Positions 1 through 8,169 of a stretch of DNA of 64,000 nucleotides are shown piece by piece (within the stretch, counting starts at the first letter, position 1; every line of letters begins with the position of its first letter). A program made the position numbers and the translations under genes. The stretch spans positions 7,874,001 to 7,938,000 of the forward strand of contig NZ_CP146022.1 in the NCBI RefSeq assembly GCF_036967205.1, in the 5' to 3' direction. The DNA comes from Streptomyces sp. Q6 (lineage in GTDB: Bacteria > Actinomycetota > Actinomycetes > Streptomycetales > Streptomycetaceae). The notes beneath the pieces were generated by a model. The model was not told where the DNA came from and did not search any database. It worked only from the letters and a program-made list of their open reading frames with translations.

Positions 1-101
1 TCATCGCACTCCCTCGCACTGGACCTCGAAGTTGACGCCGGATCCGGTTTCAGGGCGGCGCGCCACCCAATGTGCCAGCTCAGCGCCGCCCCGCAAAGGG
101 G
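1..101 (-). other. Leader of a gene that continues outside the window
   Basis: On the minus strand an ATG occupies 4-2, preceded at a suitable distance by a purine-rich GAGGGAG. A gene therefore probably starts here and runs off the left edge. The remaining ~97 bases are the gap behind the stop of the alpha/beta hydrolase. No other coding signal is visible. Confidence 0.35.
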
Positions 102-992
102 TCAGCCGACCCGGCGCACGAATCCCAGGGACGCGTCGAAGATCTCCCGCACCTGGGTACCGTCCGCTCCGTGCCAGCCGTGGTCGGCCCCCGGCACCGT
201 CCGCAGCTCCACCGGCGCGCCCGCCGCGCGCAGTGCCGCCGCCAGATCGCGGCCGTGCGTGTGCGCCACCATCGTGTCGGCCTCGCCGTGCACGACGAAG
301 AACGGCGGCGCGTCCGCGTGCGCCTGCCGCGACGGGCTCGCGGCGACGGCGCGTTCGGGCACGTCCGCGGGCGCGGCGCCCAGCAGCAGGGCCTCCGGCG
401 TCGCCGGGTCGGCCGGGTCGAACGGCGGTCGCGGCGTCGTCAGATCGGCGGGCCCGTACCAGACGACGGCCCCCGCGAGCCGTGGCCCGCCCCGTGCCAG
501 CGCGAGCAGCGACGCCAGGTGCCCGCCCGCCGACTCGCCCCACACGACGACGCGTTCGGGATCGACGCCGACCTCGGCCGCCCGCAGGGTCAGCCAGCGC
601 AGCGCGGCCCGCAGATCGTCCAGCTGCGCGGGGAAGAGTGCCTCGCCGCTCAGCCGGTAGTCGACGCAGGCCACCGCGATCCCCGCCGCGGCGAGCCGCT
701 CGAACGGCCCCGGCTCCCACGCCCGGGTATGCGGCCCCATGTCGTCGCGTCGGCCGCGCCGCCACGCCCCGCCGTGCACGAACAGCACCAGCGGGCGGGC
801 GGCGCCGGGCGCGTCCGCGGGCAGCCACAGGTCGAGCTCCAGCGGCCGGACACCCGCCGGCTCCGCGTACGGGACACCGCGCAGCGTCCGCACCCCGCAG
901 GGGCGCGCGGTCGCGGGCGGCAGCGGCGCCACATCCGGATGCGGGGCCGGGATCAGCTCCCGCAGCCCGCCCGGCGTCACGACGTCCGCCAC
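102..992 (-). CDS. Alpha/beta hydrolase (BD-FAE/HSL-like esterase)
   Basis: A 296-residue cytoplasmic alpha/beta-hydrolase with no signal peptide. The oxyanion-hole motif HGGAW is at residues 73-77, the nucleophile elbow GESAG is at 152-156 (Ser154), and the triad is completed by Asp239 (GEAD) and His271 (ADHGWHG). This layout is that of small carboxylesterases that hydrolyse acyl or aryl esters. The GTG start overlaps the stop of the quercetinase-like gene by 16 bases, so the two are translationally coupled and share the MarR-controlled promoter upstream. An esterase beside a flavonol-cleaving dioxygenase suggests it splits the depside or a related ester product. That substrate is inferred, not shown. 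Confidence 0.85.
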   Translation of the reverse strand: MADVVTPGGLRELIPAPHPDVAPLPPATARPCGVRTLRGVPYAEPAGVRPLELDLWLPADAPGAARPLVLFVHGGAWRRGRRDDMGPHTRAWEPGPFERLAAAGIAVACVDYRLSGEALFPAQLDDLRAALRWLTLRAAEVGVDPERVVVWGESAGGHLASLLALARGGPRLAGAVVWYGPADLTTPRPPFDPADPATPEALLLGAAPADVPERAVAASPSRQAHADAPPFFVVHGEADTMVAHTHGRDLAAALRAAGAPVELRTVPGADHGWHGADGTQVREIFDASLGFVRRVG

Positions 993-1534
993 TGGTGGTC
1001 GGGCAGGAACCGCACGTCGTACTCGCGCGGCACCACACCGAACTTGCGCGGCTCGGGCACGAACGGCTCGACCGGCAGGCCGAGCCCCTCCGCCGGAGTG
1101 CCGAGCGTCTCGAAGAACCGCTCGAAGGTCCCGCCGGGCCCGGCGGCGACGCCGACGACCTGGCTGTGATGGCGCTCCATGCGGTAGGCGTGCGGGCAGT
1201 TCTTCGGTACGAACCCGAAGTCGCCGGGCGTCAGCACCCGCTCGATCTGCTCGCCCTCCAGGTCCTCCACGAACAGCCGCACGGCGCCCTGCGTCACGTA
1301 GAACACCTCGTACGTCTCCGCGTGCACATGGGCCGGGATGATGTCGCCCTTCGGGCCCTCCACGGTGAAGAAGTTGAAGGCGTTCTCGGTCTGCTCGCCG
1401 CCCGCGTAGACGGTGATCAGGTCTCCGAAGAGGTGCGCCCGGTCGCCCTCACCCTTCTCGATGACGTACGGCTTGTCGGGTTCGGCCGGAATCCGGGAGG
1501 CGGCGCGCCACCGGGTCGCGTACTCCATGGTCAT
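977..1534 (-). CDS. Quercetin 2,3-dioxygenase-like monocupin
   Basis: A 185-residue single-domain cupin. The metal ligands can be read as His69, His71 and Glu76 in motif 1 (PAHVHAETYE) and His115 in motif 2 (PKNCPHAY). Length, the N-terminal VIEKGEGDRAHLFGD segment and the C-terminal extension resemble the monocupin quercetinase described from Streptomyces, which opens the flavonol ring with O2 and releases CO. The start at 1534 is supported by GAGGGTG seven bases upstream; an in-frame ATG two codons later is possible. It is first gene of a two-gene operon with the esterase. Its promoter region carries two palindromes that the divergent MarR protein probably binds. Family assignment is firm; quercetin as the true substrate is inference. 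Confidence 0.85.
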   Translation of the reverse strand: MTMEYATRWRAASRIPAEPDKPYVIEKGEGDRAHLFGDLITVYAGGEQTENAFNFFTVEGPKGDIIPAHVHAETYEVFYVTQGAVRLFVEDLEGEQIERVLTPGDFGFVPKNCPHAYRMERHHSQVVGVAAGPGGTFERFFETLGTPAEGLGLPVEPFVPEPRKFGVVPREYDVRFLPDHQWRTS

Positions 1535-1552
1535 GACTGTTCACCCTCGCTT

Positions 1553-1591
1553 TGTCAGGCTGCCTGACGATGTACGTCAGGTACCCTGACA
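1553..1591. promoter_or_regulatory. Twin 17-bp operator for the divergent MarR regulator
   Basis: Two inverted repeats, TGTCAGGctgCCTGACG (1553-1569) and CGTCAGGtacCCTGACA (1575-1591), are separated by 5 bases, with centres 22 bp (about two helical turns) apart. The whole block is itself symmetrical. It fills the gap between the quercetinase start (1534) and the MarR gene (1649), so it is the expected site for autorepression and substrate-induced release. Confidence 0.8.
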
Positions 1592-1648
1592 CGCGGAACG
1601 GGGGACGGGCAAGTGCCGTGCGAGCGGCGGCTGTACTGCGAGGGATGC

Positions 1649-2107
1649 ATGACCGAGACGCGACGCGATCTGCCGCAGCTCCTGGGCGAGGCCCGGCGCT
1701 GGTTCGAGGAGGGGCTGCTCGCCGATCTGGCGGGCGGCGGCGTGCCGGCGGTGACACCGCCGCAGGTGCAGCTGTTCGCCGCGCTCGACAAGGACGGCAC
1801 CACCGTCTCGGAGCTGGCCCGGCGCATGGGCGTCACCCGGCAGACCGTGCACCAGGCCGTGCACGCGCTGGTCGCCGCCGGGCTCCTGGAGCAGGTGCCG
1901 GACCCGGCGTCGGCCCGGCAGCGGCTGATCCGCCGCACCGCCGAGGGGCGGCACGCCCACGACCGGGCCCGCCGCGCCCTCGACCGGCTGGAGGCGCGGC
2001 TCGCCGAGCGCATCGGCGCGGACGCGGTCGCCGCACTGCGGGCCGCGCTGGAGGCGCCGTGGGGCGAGCCGCCCACCGGCCCCGTCAGTCGTCGATCGCC
2101 GAGGTGA
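1649..2107 (+). CDS. MarR-family transcriptional regulator
   Basis: A 152-residue winged-helix protein. The core runs from the VSELARRMGVTRQTVHQAVHALVAAGLLE recognition region through the wing DPASARQRLIRRTAEG. An in-frame upstream GTG at 1613 exists, but ATG 1649 fits the family length and follows GCGAGGG. It is divergent from the quercetinase/esterase pair with the double operator between them, so it most likely represses both and is released by a phenolic ligand. The 3' end overlaps the convergent phytase gene by 23 bases. Confidence 0.85.
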   Translation: MTETRRDLPQLLGEARRWFEEGLLADLAGGGVPAVTPPQVQLFAALDKDGTTVSELARRMGVTRQTVHQAVHALVAAGLLEQVPDPASARQRLIRRTAEGRHAHDRARRALDRLEARLAERIGADAVAALRAALEAPWGEPPTGPVSRRSPR

Positions 2108-3392
2108 CCTTGCCGAGGTCGACGAACTTGAAGTTCGTGGACGGGCGGTCGGGGTCGCCCGGCGCGTCGTGCCCGTCCTGCACGACCAACAGGCCGTTCG
2201 GGTAGCGGCGGCCGAGCGGCTCGTTCAGGGCGGCGGCGCCGTCGCACTCCTCGGAGCCGTCGAGCGTCGCCGAGGCCGGGGTGATCCGGAAGCCGCCCTC
2301 GTACTCGTTGTCGTCGTCGATCTCGCGGTCGTACGCGGCGAACGTGTCGTCGCCCTGGCTGGAGGCGAGCAGCAGGCCGTCGCCGTCCTTCTCGGTGACC
2401 AGGGTCAGGCCCTCGACGTCGGCCGTGAGGCGCGTGCCGCCGTAGCCGGGGTCGGCGCCCGCCACGCATTCCTCCGTGGTCTCGTCGTACGTGCCGGGAA
2501 CGCCGAACTCCTTGACCTTGTCGACCAGTTGGGGCTTCCCGGTGAGGTCGGCGCGCAGCCGCCAGATGCCGATGTCCTCCTGGCCCGCGTACAGGGTGCC
2601 GGTCGCCGGGTCGACCACCATGCCCTCGATCTGGGGGAGTTCCCCGGGTTCGTTGCACGGCGTCCACGACGTGCCGTTGGGGAGACGGAAGCCGGCGGGC
2701 AGGTCCAGGGTGCGGACCTTCGTGTAGCCGACCGTGCCGTCCGCGCGGGCCGTGAGCTCCAGGACCGCCAAGCGCGTGCGCTCGCGCCGGCTGACGATCG
2801 CGAACGAGCGGCCCGACCTCGGGTCGGTCCAGGTGGCGAGCCCGTACGCCGTGCGCTGCTCGTTCACCTCGTCCTGCGACGCGGAGAAGATCCTGGGCGC
2901 CTTCGGGTCGGTGACGTCCGTGAGCGGCCCGCCGGCGCGGTCGCGGTCGATCCGGTAGACGCGCAGCCGGTCGCTGCCGCGGTCGCTGGTGACCGCGAGG
3001 TCGGAGAGGCGCGCGCTGTGCACCAGGTCGACGTTGTTGAACCGGCCCGGCGCGTCGTCCGGTCCCGGCGCGGCGGGCGCGGGGAGCGACTGCACCTCCC
3101 GGGCGTCGAGGTCGTACACGCGCAGACCGCCCTGCTTCGCCGTGGCGATGACGAGGCTGCGGTCGGGGTCGGCGGCGTCGCGCCAGATGGCCGGGTCGTC
3201 GGCGTCGGCGTCGCCGCCCGCCGTGTCGTCGTGCAGCGCGGGCGTCTCCGCGCGCGGGGTGACGGCCGGCAGCGGCGCGGCGGCCCGCACCGGTGCCGCG
3301 GCCGTCACGGCGAGCGCGGCGACGGCCGTCGCGAGGGCGAGCAGGGGAGTCCGGTGAGCGGCCACGTACGGGCTCCTTCGTGTCGGGAACAT
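2085..3392 (-). CDS. Secreted beta-propeller phytase (3-phytase family)
   Basis: A 435-residue secreted protein. The start at 3392 gives a clean signal peptide (MFPTRRSP, a hydrophobic stretch, then an APVRAAA cleavage region); the longer frame up to 3482 adds unlikely sequence. Diagnostic phytase segments occur in order: DADDPAIW, FNNVDLVHS, VTSDRGSDRL, QIEGMVVD, AGQEDIGIWRL, LTADVEGLTL, ASSQGDDTFAAYDRE, NGLLVVQDGHD and STNFKFVDL at the C-terminus. These acidic stretches bind the Ca2+ ions that make up the active site of this family, which releases phosphate from phytate outside the cell. A PHO-box was looked for only by eye and none was identified. Confidence 0.92.
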   Translation of the reverse strand: MFPTRRSPYVAAHRTPLLALATAVAALAVTAAAPVRAAAPLPAVTPRAETPALHDDTAGGDADADDPAIWRDAADPDRSLVIATAKQGGLRVYDLDAREVQSLPAPAAPGPDDAPGRFNNVDLVHSARLSDLAVTSDRGSDRLRVYRIDRDRAGGPLTDVTDPKAPRIFSASQDEVNEQRTAYGLATWTDPRSGRSFAIVSRRERTRLAVLELTARADGTVGYTKVRTLDLPAGFRLPNGTSWTPCNEPGELPQIEGMVVDPATGTLYAGQEDIGIWRLRADLTGKPQLVDKVKEFGVPGTYDETTEECVAGADPGYGGTRLTADVEGLTLVTEKDGDGLLLASSQGDDTFAAYDREIDDDNEYEGGFRITPASATLDGSEECDGAAALNEPLGRRYPNGLLVVQDGHDAPGDPDRPSTNFKFVDLGKVTSAIDD

Positions 3393-4217
3393 GTCCAGGG
3401 CATCCTGTGATCTTGGTGTGAGGGCGAAGGGTGCGGCGGGTGTCCCGGGCCGGTACGGGAGGTGAACTCGCGGGCAGCGCACCGATGGCCCATGCCGAAG
3501 GAAGCCCGTTCAGCCTTCGGAGAGCAGGCCGTGAGGAGTACGCGCTGGAGCGGTCGCGGCAGCCGATCTCGCGCGACGGGATGTCACCGGCGCAGCGGCA
3601 GGTGGAGAACGAACCCGTCGAGCGGTACGGACGTCGCCGGCGCCGGCATCAGGGCGGAGGCCGCGGAGATCACGGAGCGCCGGTCGGCGTTCGAAGGACT
3701 GGGCACGGCCAAGGCGGCCCACCAGTCCACCGACTCTCGGCTCGACGAGCTGACCGACCCGGGCCAGGCGGCCTGAACCCTCCGGACCAGCTGATCCGGC
3801 CCCGGCCGCCGTCCGCGTCGCACGGGACAGGGACCCCGTGCCCCGCACGAGAGCGAGGACGACGTCCTCCTCCGGCGCGCTGATGACGACGCCGGCCGCC
3901 GTCACCGTCACGGCACGCTCCGCCGCGGTGACCAAGCAGCCGGCGTGCGGCTCTGACCTCGGGTAACCCCTGAGCGACCCCCGGGTGGTCCTTCCACCCG
4001 GGGGTCTACACGTATCTCGTACGGCTCCTCCCCAGGTATGACACTCCGTGCCGTCGACTACATCAGACACGGGCGCGGAGTCCGGCTCTCAGGCTGACCT
4101 GTGGACCCTGGAGACCGGAGACCATAGAGGAACGATCCTGCCGACCTCCCTGACGTGCGACGACGCACCGCCGGGCGGTCGATCCTGCCTTCGACCCCGA
4201 CGGGAGCCCCTTTCGCC
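3393..4217. other. 825-base region without a supportable gene
   Basis: Open frames exist on both strands (for example 3462-3776 plus and 3510-4070 minus), but their translations are arginine/proline-rich, lack recognisable domains and lack good ribosome binding sites. The only clear structure is the hairpin at 3976-4006. The stretch probably holds the promoters of the phytase and MMPL genes and perhaps decayed coding sequence. Confidence 0.5.
3976..4006. terminator. Perfect 13-bp stem-loop upstream of the MMPL gene
   Basis: GACCCCCGGGTGG (3976-3988), a TCCTT loop, then the exact complement (3994-4006). It lies about 210 bases before the MMPL start, in the gene-poor gap. It could terminate read-through from the left or act as a 5' structure; no U-tract follows, as is usual in Streptomyces. 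Confidence 0.5.
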
Positions 4218-6428
4218 GTGGCTACGTTCCTCTACAAACTCGGGCGGCTGTCCTTCCGGCGCCGCCGCTATGTGGCCCTGCTGTGGGTGCTGCTGCTCGG
4301 TGGGATCGGCTACGCGTCGTCGGCCGCGCCGGCCCCGCCCGCCGACTCCTTCTCCATGCCGGGCACGGAGTCGCAGAAGGCCTTCGACCTCCTCGACCAG
4401 AAGTTCCCCGCGGCCAGCGCCGAGGGCGCCACCGCCCGCGTCGTCATACGTGCCCCCGAGGGCGAGAAGCTCACGGACCCGGCGCAGAAGACCGACGTCA
4501 AGAAGCTGGTCACCGTGCTCGGCGACGGCCCCGAGGTCGCCTCGGTCGCCGACCCGTACAAGGCGAACGCCGTCAGCAAGGACGGCACCACCGCCTACGC
4601 GTCCGTCACCTACAAGGTCGCCGGCACCGAGCTGTCCGACGAGGCGCACGAAGCCCTGACGAAGGCCACCGACGACGCGCGCGCCGACGGCTTCACCGTC
4701 GAGACCGGCGGCGACGCCGTCGAGGCCGAGCAGGAGATGGGCGGCAGCGCCGAGATGATCGGCATCGCCATCTCGGCGGTCGTCCTCGTCATCACCTTCG
4801 GCTCGATGATCGCGGCGGGCATGCCGCTGCTGACCGCCATCATCGGCGTCGGCATCGGCGTCTCCGGCATCGCGGCGCTCGGCAGCGTCCTGAACCTGTC
4901 CAGCACCACGTCCACGCTGGCGTCGATGATCGGCCTCGCGGTCGGCATCGACTACGCCCTGTTCATCGTCTCCCGCTACCGCGCGGAGATCGCCGAGGGT
5001 CGTGAACCGGAGGAGGCCGCGGGTCGCGCCACCGGCACCGCGGGCTCCGCGGTCGTCTTCGCGGGCCTCACCGTCATCGTCGCCCTCACCGGCCTCTCCG
5101 TCGTCAACATCCCGATCCTCACGAAGATGGGCCTGGCCGCCGCGGCGACCGTCGCCATCGCCGTGGTCATCGCGCTCACCATGATCCCGGCGTTGCTCGG
5201 CTTCGCCGGCAAGAAGGTGCTGCGCCGCAAGGACCGCAAGAAGTCCGCCGCGCAGCAGGCCGCGCCGGAGGGCAAGCCGAACCTCGGCACCCGCTGGTCC
5301 CGCTTCGTGCTGCGCCGCCCGCTCGCGGTGCTCGTCGTCGGCGTCCTCGGCCTCGGCGCGATCGCCGTCCCGGCCGCCGGCCTGGAACTCGGTCTGCCCG
5401 ACGAGGGCACCTCGGCGCCGGACAGCACCCAGCGCAAGGCGTACGACATGCTGTCCGAGTCGTTCGGCGCCGGCTTCAACGGCCCGCTGATGGTCACGGT
5501 CGACGGCAAGGGCGCCGAGGCCGCCGCGAAGACGGTCGCCACGTCGCTGCGCAAGGTCGAGGGCGTGGCCGCGGTCGCTCCGGCGCAGGTCAACCCGGCC
5601 GGTGACACCGCCATCATGACCGTCGTGCCGACCTCGGGACCCAGCGACCACAAGACCGAGGGCATCGTCAAGACGATCCGCGGCGAGGCGAGGACCCTCG
5701 GCGCGGACACCGACACCGAGGTCCTGGTCACCGGTCAGACGGCCATGACGATCGACTTCTCGCAGACCCTGAACGACGCGCTCGTCCCGTATCTGCTGCT
5801 GGTGGTCGGTCTGGCCTTCCTCCTCCTGATGCTCGTCTTCCGCTCGATCCTGGTCCCGCTCAAGGCCGCGCTCGGCTTCCTCCTGTCGGTGGCGGCGGCG
5901 CTCGGCGCCGTGGTCGCGGTCTTCCAGTGGGGCTGGCTCGCGGACGTCTTCGGCGTCGACCAGCCGGGCCCGATCATGTCGATGATGCCGATCTTCATGA
6001 TCGGTGTGGTCTTCGGCCTCGCCATGGACTACGAGGTCTTCCTCGTCACCCGCATGCGAGAGGCCTACGTGCACGGGGCGCGCCCCGGCGAGGCCATCGT
6101 GACCGGCTTCAAGCACGGCGGCCGGGTCGTCGGCGCCGCCGCGATCATCATGATGAGCGTCTTCTCCGGCTTCATCATGGAGAACAACGACATGATCAAG
6201 ATGATGGGCTTCGGACTCGCCGTCGCGGTCCTCTTCGACGCCTGGGTCGTGCGCATGGCGCTCGTCCCCGCGGTCATGGCGCTGCTCGGCAAGTCGGCCT
6301 GGTGGCTGCCCCGCTGGCTCGACAAGGCGCTGCCGAACGTCGACGTCGAGGGCGAGAAGCTCCAGCAGAACCTCGCCGCCGCGCCGCCCGCGCAGGACGA
6401 GCGCGAGCTGGAGTCCGTACGCGGCTGA
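4218..6428 (+). CDS. MMPL-family RND transporter
   Basis: A 736-residue inner-membrane exporter with two copies of the MMPL module. Each has an N-terminal helix, a periplasmic-type porter domain and a bundle of five to six helices. Helix hallmarks AVGIDYALFIVSRYR (~residues 245-260) and the equivalent FGLAMDYEVFLVTRMREAY in the second half carry the Asp-Tyr pairs thought to relay protons. GTG at 4218 is chosen because FLYKLGRLSFRRRR is the usual start and GGGAG lies upstream; GTG 4155 is also in frame. Relatives export lipids, peptidic siderophores or drugs. No biosynthetic partner is adjacent, so the cargo is unknown. A strong hairpin follows the stop. Confidence 0.9.
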   Translation: MATFLYKLGRLSFRRRRYVALLWVLLLGGIGYASSAAPAPPADSFSMPGTESQKAFDLLDQKFPAASAEGATARVVIRAPEGEKLTDPAQKTDVKKLVTVLGDGPEVASVADPYKANAVSKDGTTAYASVTYKVAGTELSDEAHEALTKATDDARADGFTVETGGDAVEAEQEMGGSAEMIGIAISAVVLVITFGSMIAAGMPLLTAIIGVGIGVSGIAALGSVLNLSSTTSTLASMIGLAVGIDYALFIVSRYRAEIAEGREPEEAAGRATGTAGSAVVFAGLTVIVALTGLSVVNIPILTKMGLAAAATVAIAVVIALTMIPALLGFAGKKVLRRKDRKKSAAQQAAPEGKPNLGTRWSRFVLRRPLAVLVVGVLGLGAIAVPAAGLELGLPDEGTSAPDSTQRKAYDMLSESFGAGFNGPLMVTVDGKGAEAAAKTVATSLRKVEGVAAVAPAQVNPAGDTAIMTVVPTSGPSDHKTEGIVKTIRGEARTLGADTDTEVLVTGQTAMTIDFSQTLNDALVPYLLLVVGLAFLLLMLVFRSILVPLKAALGFLLSVAAALGAVVAVFQWGWLADVFGVDQPGPIMSMMPIFMIGVVFGLAMDYEVFLVTRMREAYVHGARPGEAIVTGFKHGGRVVGAAAIIMMSVFSGFIMENNDMIKMMGFGLAVAVLFDAWVVRMALVPAVMALLGKSAWWLPRWLDKALPNVDVEGEKLQQNLAAAPPAQDERELESVRG

Positions 6429-6448
6429 TCTCGGCACGGACAGGAACG

Positions 6449-6481
6449 GCGCGGGCCCCTCCCACCGGAGGGGGCCCGCGC
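6449..6481. terminator. Rho-independent-type hairpin after the MMPL gene
   Basis: GCGCGGGCCCCTCC pairs across a CACC loop with GGAGGGGGCCCGCGC (one bulged G). It sits 20 bases past the MMPL stop, between the convergent MMPL and TetR genes. Confidence 0.75.
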
Positions 6482-6699
6482 CCGTGCTGCCGAAGGTCGA
6501 AGGCGGCGGTCACGTCGAACACACCCGCACAGTGTCGTGACCGCCGCCGAGACGCACTCCCGCAGTCGGGTCGGGGTGCGTCACGGACCTCAACTTCGGT
6601 GTCGGTACCGCGGTGACGGTCACCGCCCCGAACCCCTCAAACGGTTGTCCGGTCGATCGCCTGTGCCCAGCGGGGCACGGCCTGGTCCGCAGACGGGCT

Positions 6700-7299
6700 C
6701 TAGCTCTCCGTGAGGACGCCGGTGACGACCGACGTGACGACCTTGCACACGTCCGCGGTCCCCGGCGGGCCCTCGTCGCGGCCCGCGAACAGCAGATGGC
6801 CCGTGCCGATCAGTGTGAGCGCGAGGGTGTCGACGTCGGCGTCCGCCGCGATCCGCCCCAACTCCCGTTCCCTGCCGAGGTAGTCGGTGATCATCGCCGC
6901 CGCCTGCGTCAGGACCGGGATGCCCGGCTGTCCGGCCGCGCGCAGCCGGGCCCGCAGCGCGTCGCGGAAGGTGATGAGGCCGACCATCGACACGGCGACC
7001 GGGCTGAACAGGCCCATCAGGGCGTCGGTGAGGTGCGCGACCACGCTCCCCGAACCGGCGGCCGAGCGCAGCGCGGCGGCCCGCTCCGCGATCCGGCCCA
7101 CCCGGTCCAGGACGAGCTCGGCGAGGAAGGTGTCGAAGTCGGCGAAGTGCCGGTGCAGCACGCCCTTGGCGCAGCCCGCCTCGGTGGTGACGGCCCGGCT
7201 CGTCAGCGCCTCGGCCCCGTCCCGCAGCAGGACGCGCTCGGCCGCGTCGAAGAGCTGCGCGCGCACATCCTGAATGGCCACACCCGTCGGCACCTGCAC
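6700..7299 (-). CDS. TetR-family transcriptional regulator
   Basis: A 199-residue TetR protein. The N-terminal DNA-binding helices run from ~residue 10 to 55, with LTSRAVTTEAGCAKGVLHRHFADFDTFLAELV as the recognition region; the C-terminal two-thirds is the ligand and dimer domain. It is divergent from the methyltransferase gene at 7361 and separated from it by 61 bases holding one full palindrome, with a second overlapping the methyltransferase start. It most likely represses itself and that gene. Confidence 0.9.
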   Translation of the reverse strand: MQVPTGVAIQDVRAQLFDAAERVLLRDGAEALTSRAVTTEAGCAKGVLHRHFADFDTFLAELVLDRVGRIAERAAALRSAAGSGSVVAHLTDALMGLFSPVAVSMVGLITFRDALRARLRAAGQPGIPVLTQAAAMITDYLGRERELGRIAADADVDTLALTLIGTGHLLFAGRDEGPPGTADVCKVVTSVVTGVLTES

Positions 7300-7331
7300 G
7301 TCTCCTTCGTCGACTGGGGCAACCGTAGACG

Positions 7332-7369
7332 AGTGGGCAAGTGCCCACTAGAGTGGGCGCATGCCCACT
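7332..7369. promoter_or_regulatory. Double TetR operator overlapping a start codon
   Basis: Two 18-bp palindromes, AGTGGGCAAGTGCCCACT (7332-7349) and AGTGGGCGCATGCCCACT (7352-7369), have centres 20 bp apart. The second contains the ATG (7361) of the methyltransferase, whose first codons (Pro-Thr-His) are part of the operator. Bound repressor would cover the promoter, the ribosome binding site and the start. Confidence 0.8.
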
Positions 7370-8169
7370 CACCCCATCCCCGAGGCGAACGAACCGCACA
7401 AGTCCCGTGAGATGGCGGAGTCCTTCGGCGCCGACCCCGCCCGCTACGACCGCACCCGCCCGCGCTACCCCGACGCCCTGATCGAGCGGATCGCCGCCGC
7501 GGCGCCGGGACCCGACGTGCTCGACGTCGGCTGCGGCACCGGCATCGTCGCCCGCCACTTCCGGGCGGCGGGGTGCACGGTGCTCGGTGTCGACGTCGAC
7601 CCGCGCATGGCCGCCTTCGCCCGGGGAGCGGACTGGCCGTGGAGGTCGCGCCGTTCGAGACCTGGGGCGCGCGGGGCCGCACCTTCGACGCGGTCGTCGC
7701 CGGGCAGACCTGGCACTGGGTCGACCCGGTGGCGGGTGCGGCGAAGGCCGCCGAGGTGCTGCGCCCCGGCGGCCGGCTCGCCCTGTTCTGGAACACCGTC
7801 CGACCGGAGCTCGGCCTCGCGGACGCCTTCGCCGCCGCCTACGCGCGCGCGTTGCCCGACGCCCCGCGCAACCCCTGGTCGCGCTCGGTCCTCGACGCGT
7901 ACGGAACCATCTTCGGCACGGTGTCCGGCGCGGTCCGCGACACCGGCGCCTTCGAGGAGCCCGAGGAGTGGCGCGTCGCGTGGCGGCGGCACTGCACCCG
8001 CGACGCCTGGCTGGAGGAGATCCGCACCAGCGGCGAGGCGAGCCGGTACACCCCGGAGCAGCTCGCCCGTCTCCTGGAGGGGACGGGCGCCGCCATCGAC
8101 GCGGTCGGCGGCGCGTTCACGCTGCCGTACACGACGGTGGCGGTGACCGCGGCCCGTCAGTCCGTGTAG
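7361..8169 (+). pseudogene. Class I SAM-dependent methyltransferase, frameshifted
   Basis: The first frame gives MAESFGADPARYDRTRPRYP and the SAM-binding motif VLDVGCGTGIVARHF, then fails near 7630. The next frame picks up exactly where expected with LAVEVAPFETW, TFDAVVAGQTWHWVDP, LRPGGRLALFWNT and runs to a natural stop at 8169, giving ~269 residues in total. Restoring one G in GAGCGGACTGG (7627-7636) joins the halves. The family includes small-molecule methyltransferases controlled by adjacent TetR proteins. The target is unknown. The lesion may be a sequencing error, since several genes here show the same kind of single-base loss. Confidence 0.8.

Noticed and set aside
1-1038. A 345-codon minus-strand frame over the esterase gene
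   Set aside because: It overlaps the esterase in another frame and has a random-like, Arg/Ala/Gly-rich translation.
3510-4070. A 186-codon minus-strand frame in the gap before the MMPL gene
   Set aside because: No ribosome binding site, no recognisable domain, and the 3976-4006 hairpin lies inside it. A weak resemblance to regulatory domains was not convincing.
4089-6437. A 782-codon minus-strand frame opposite the MMPL gene
   Set aside because: Composition (Asp, His, Arg, Gly-rich) and exact antisense position show it is a shadow of the transporter.
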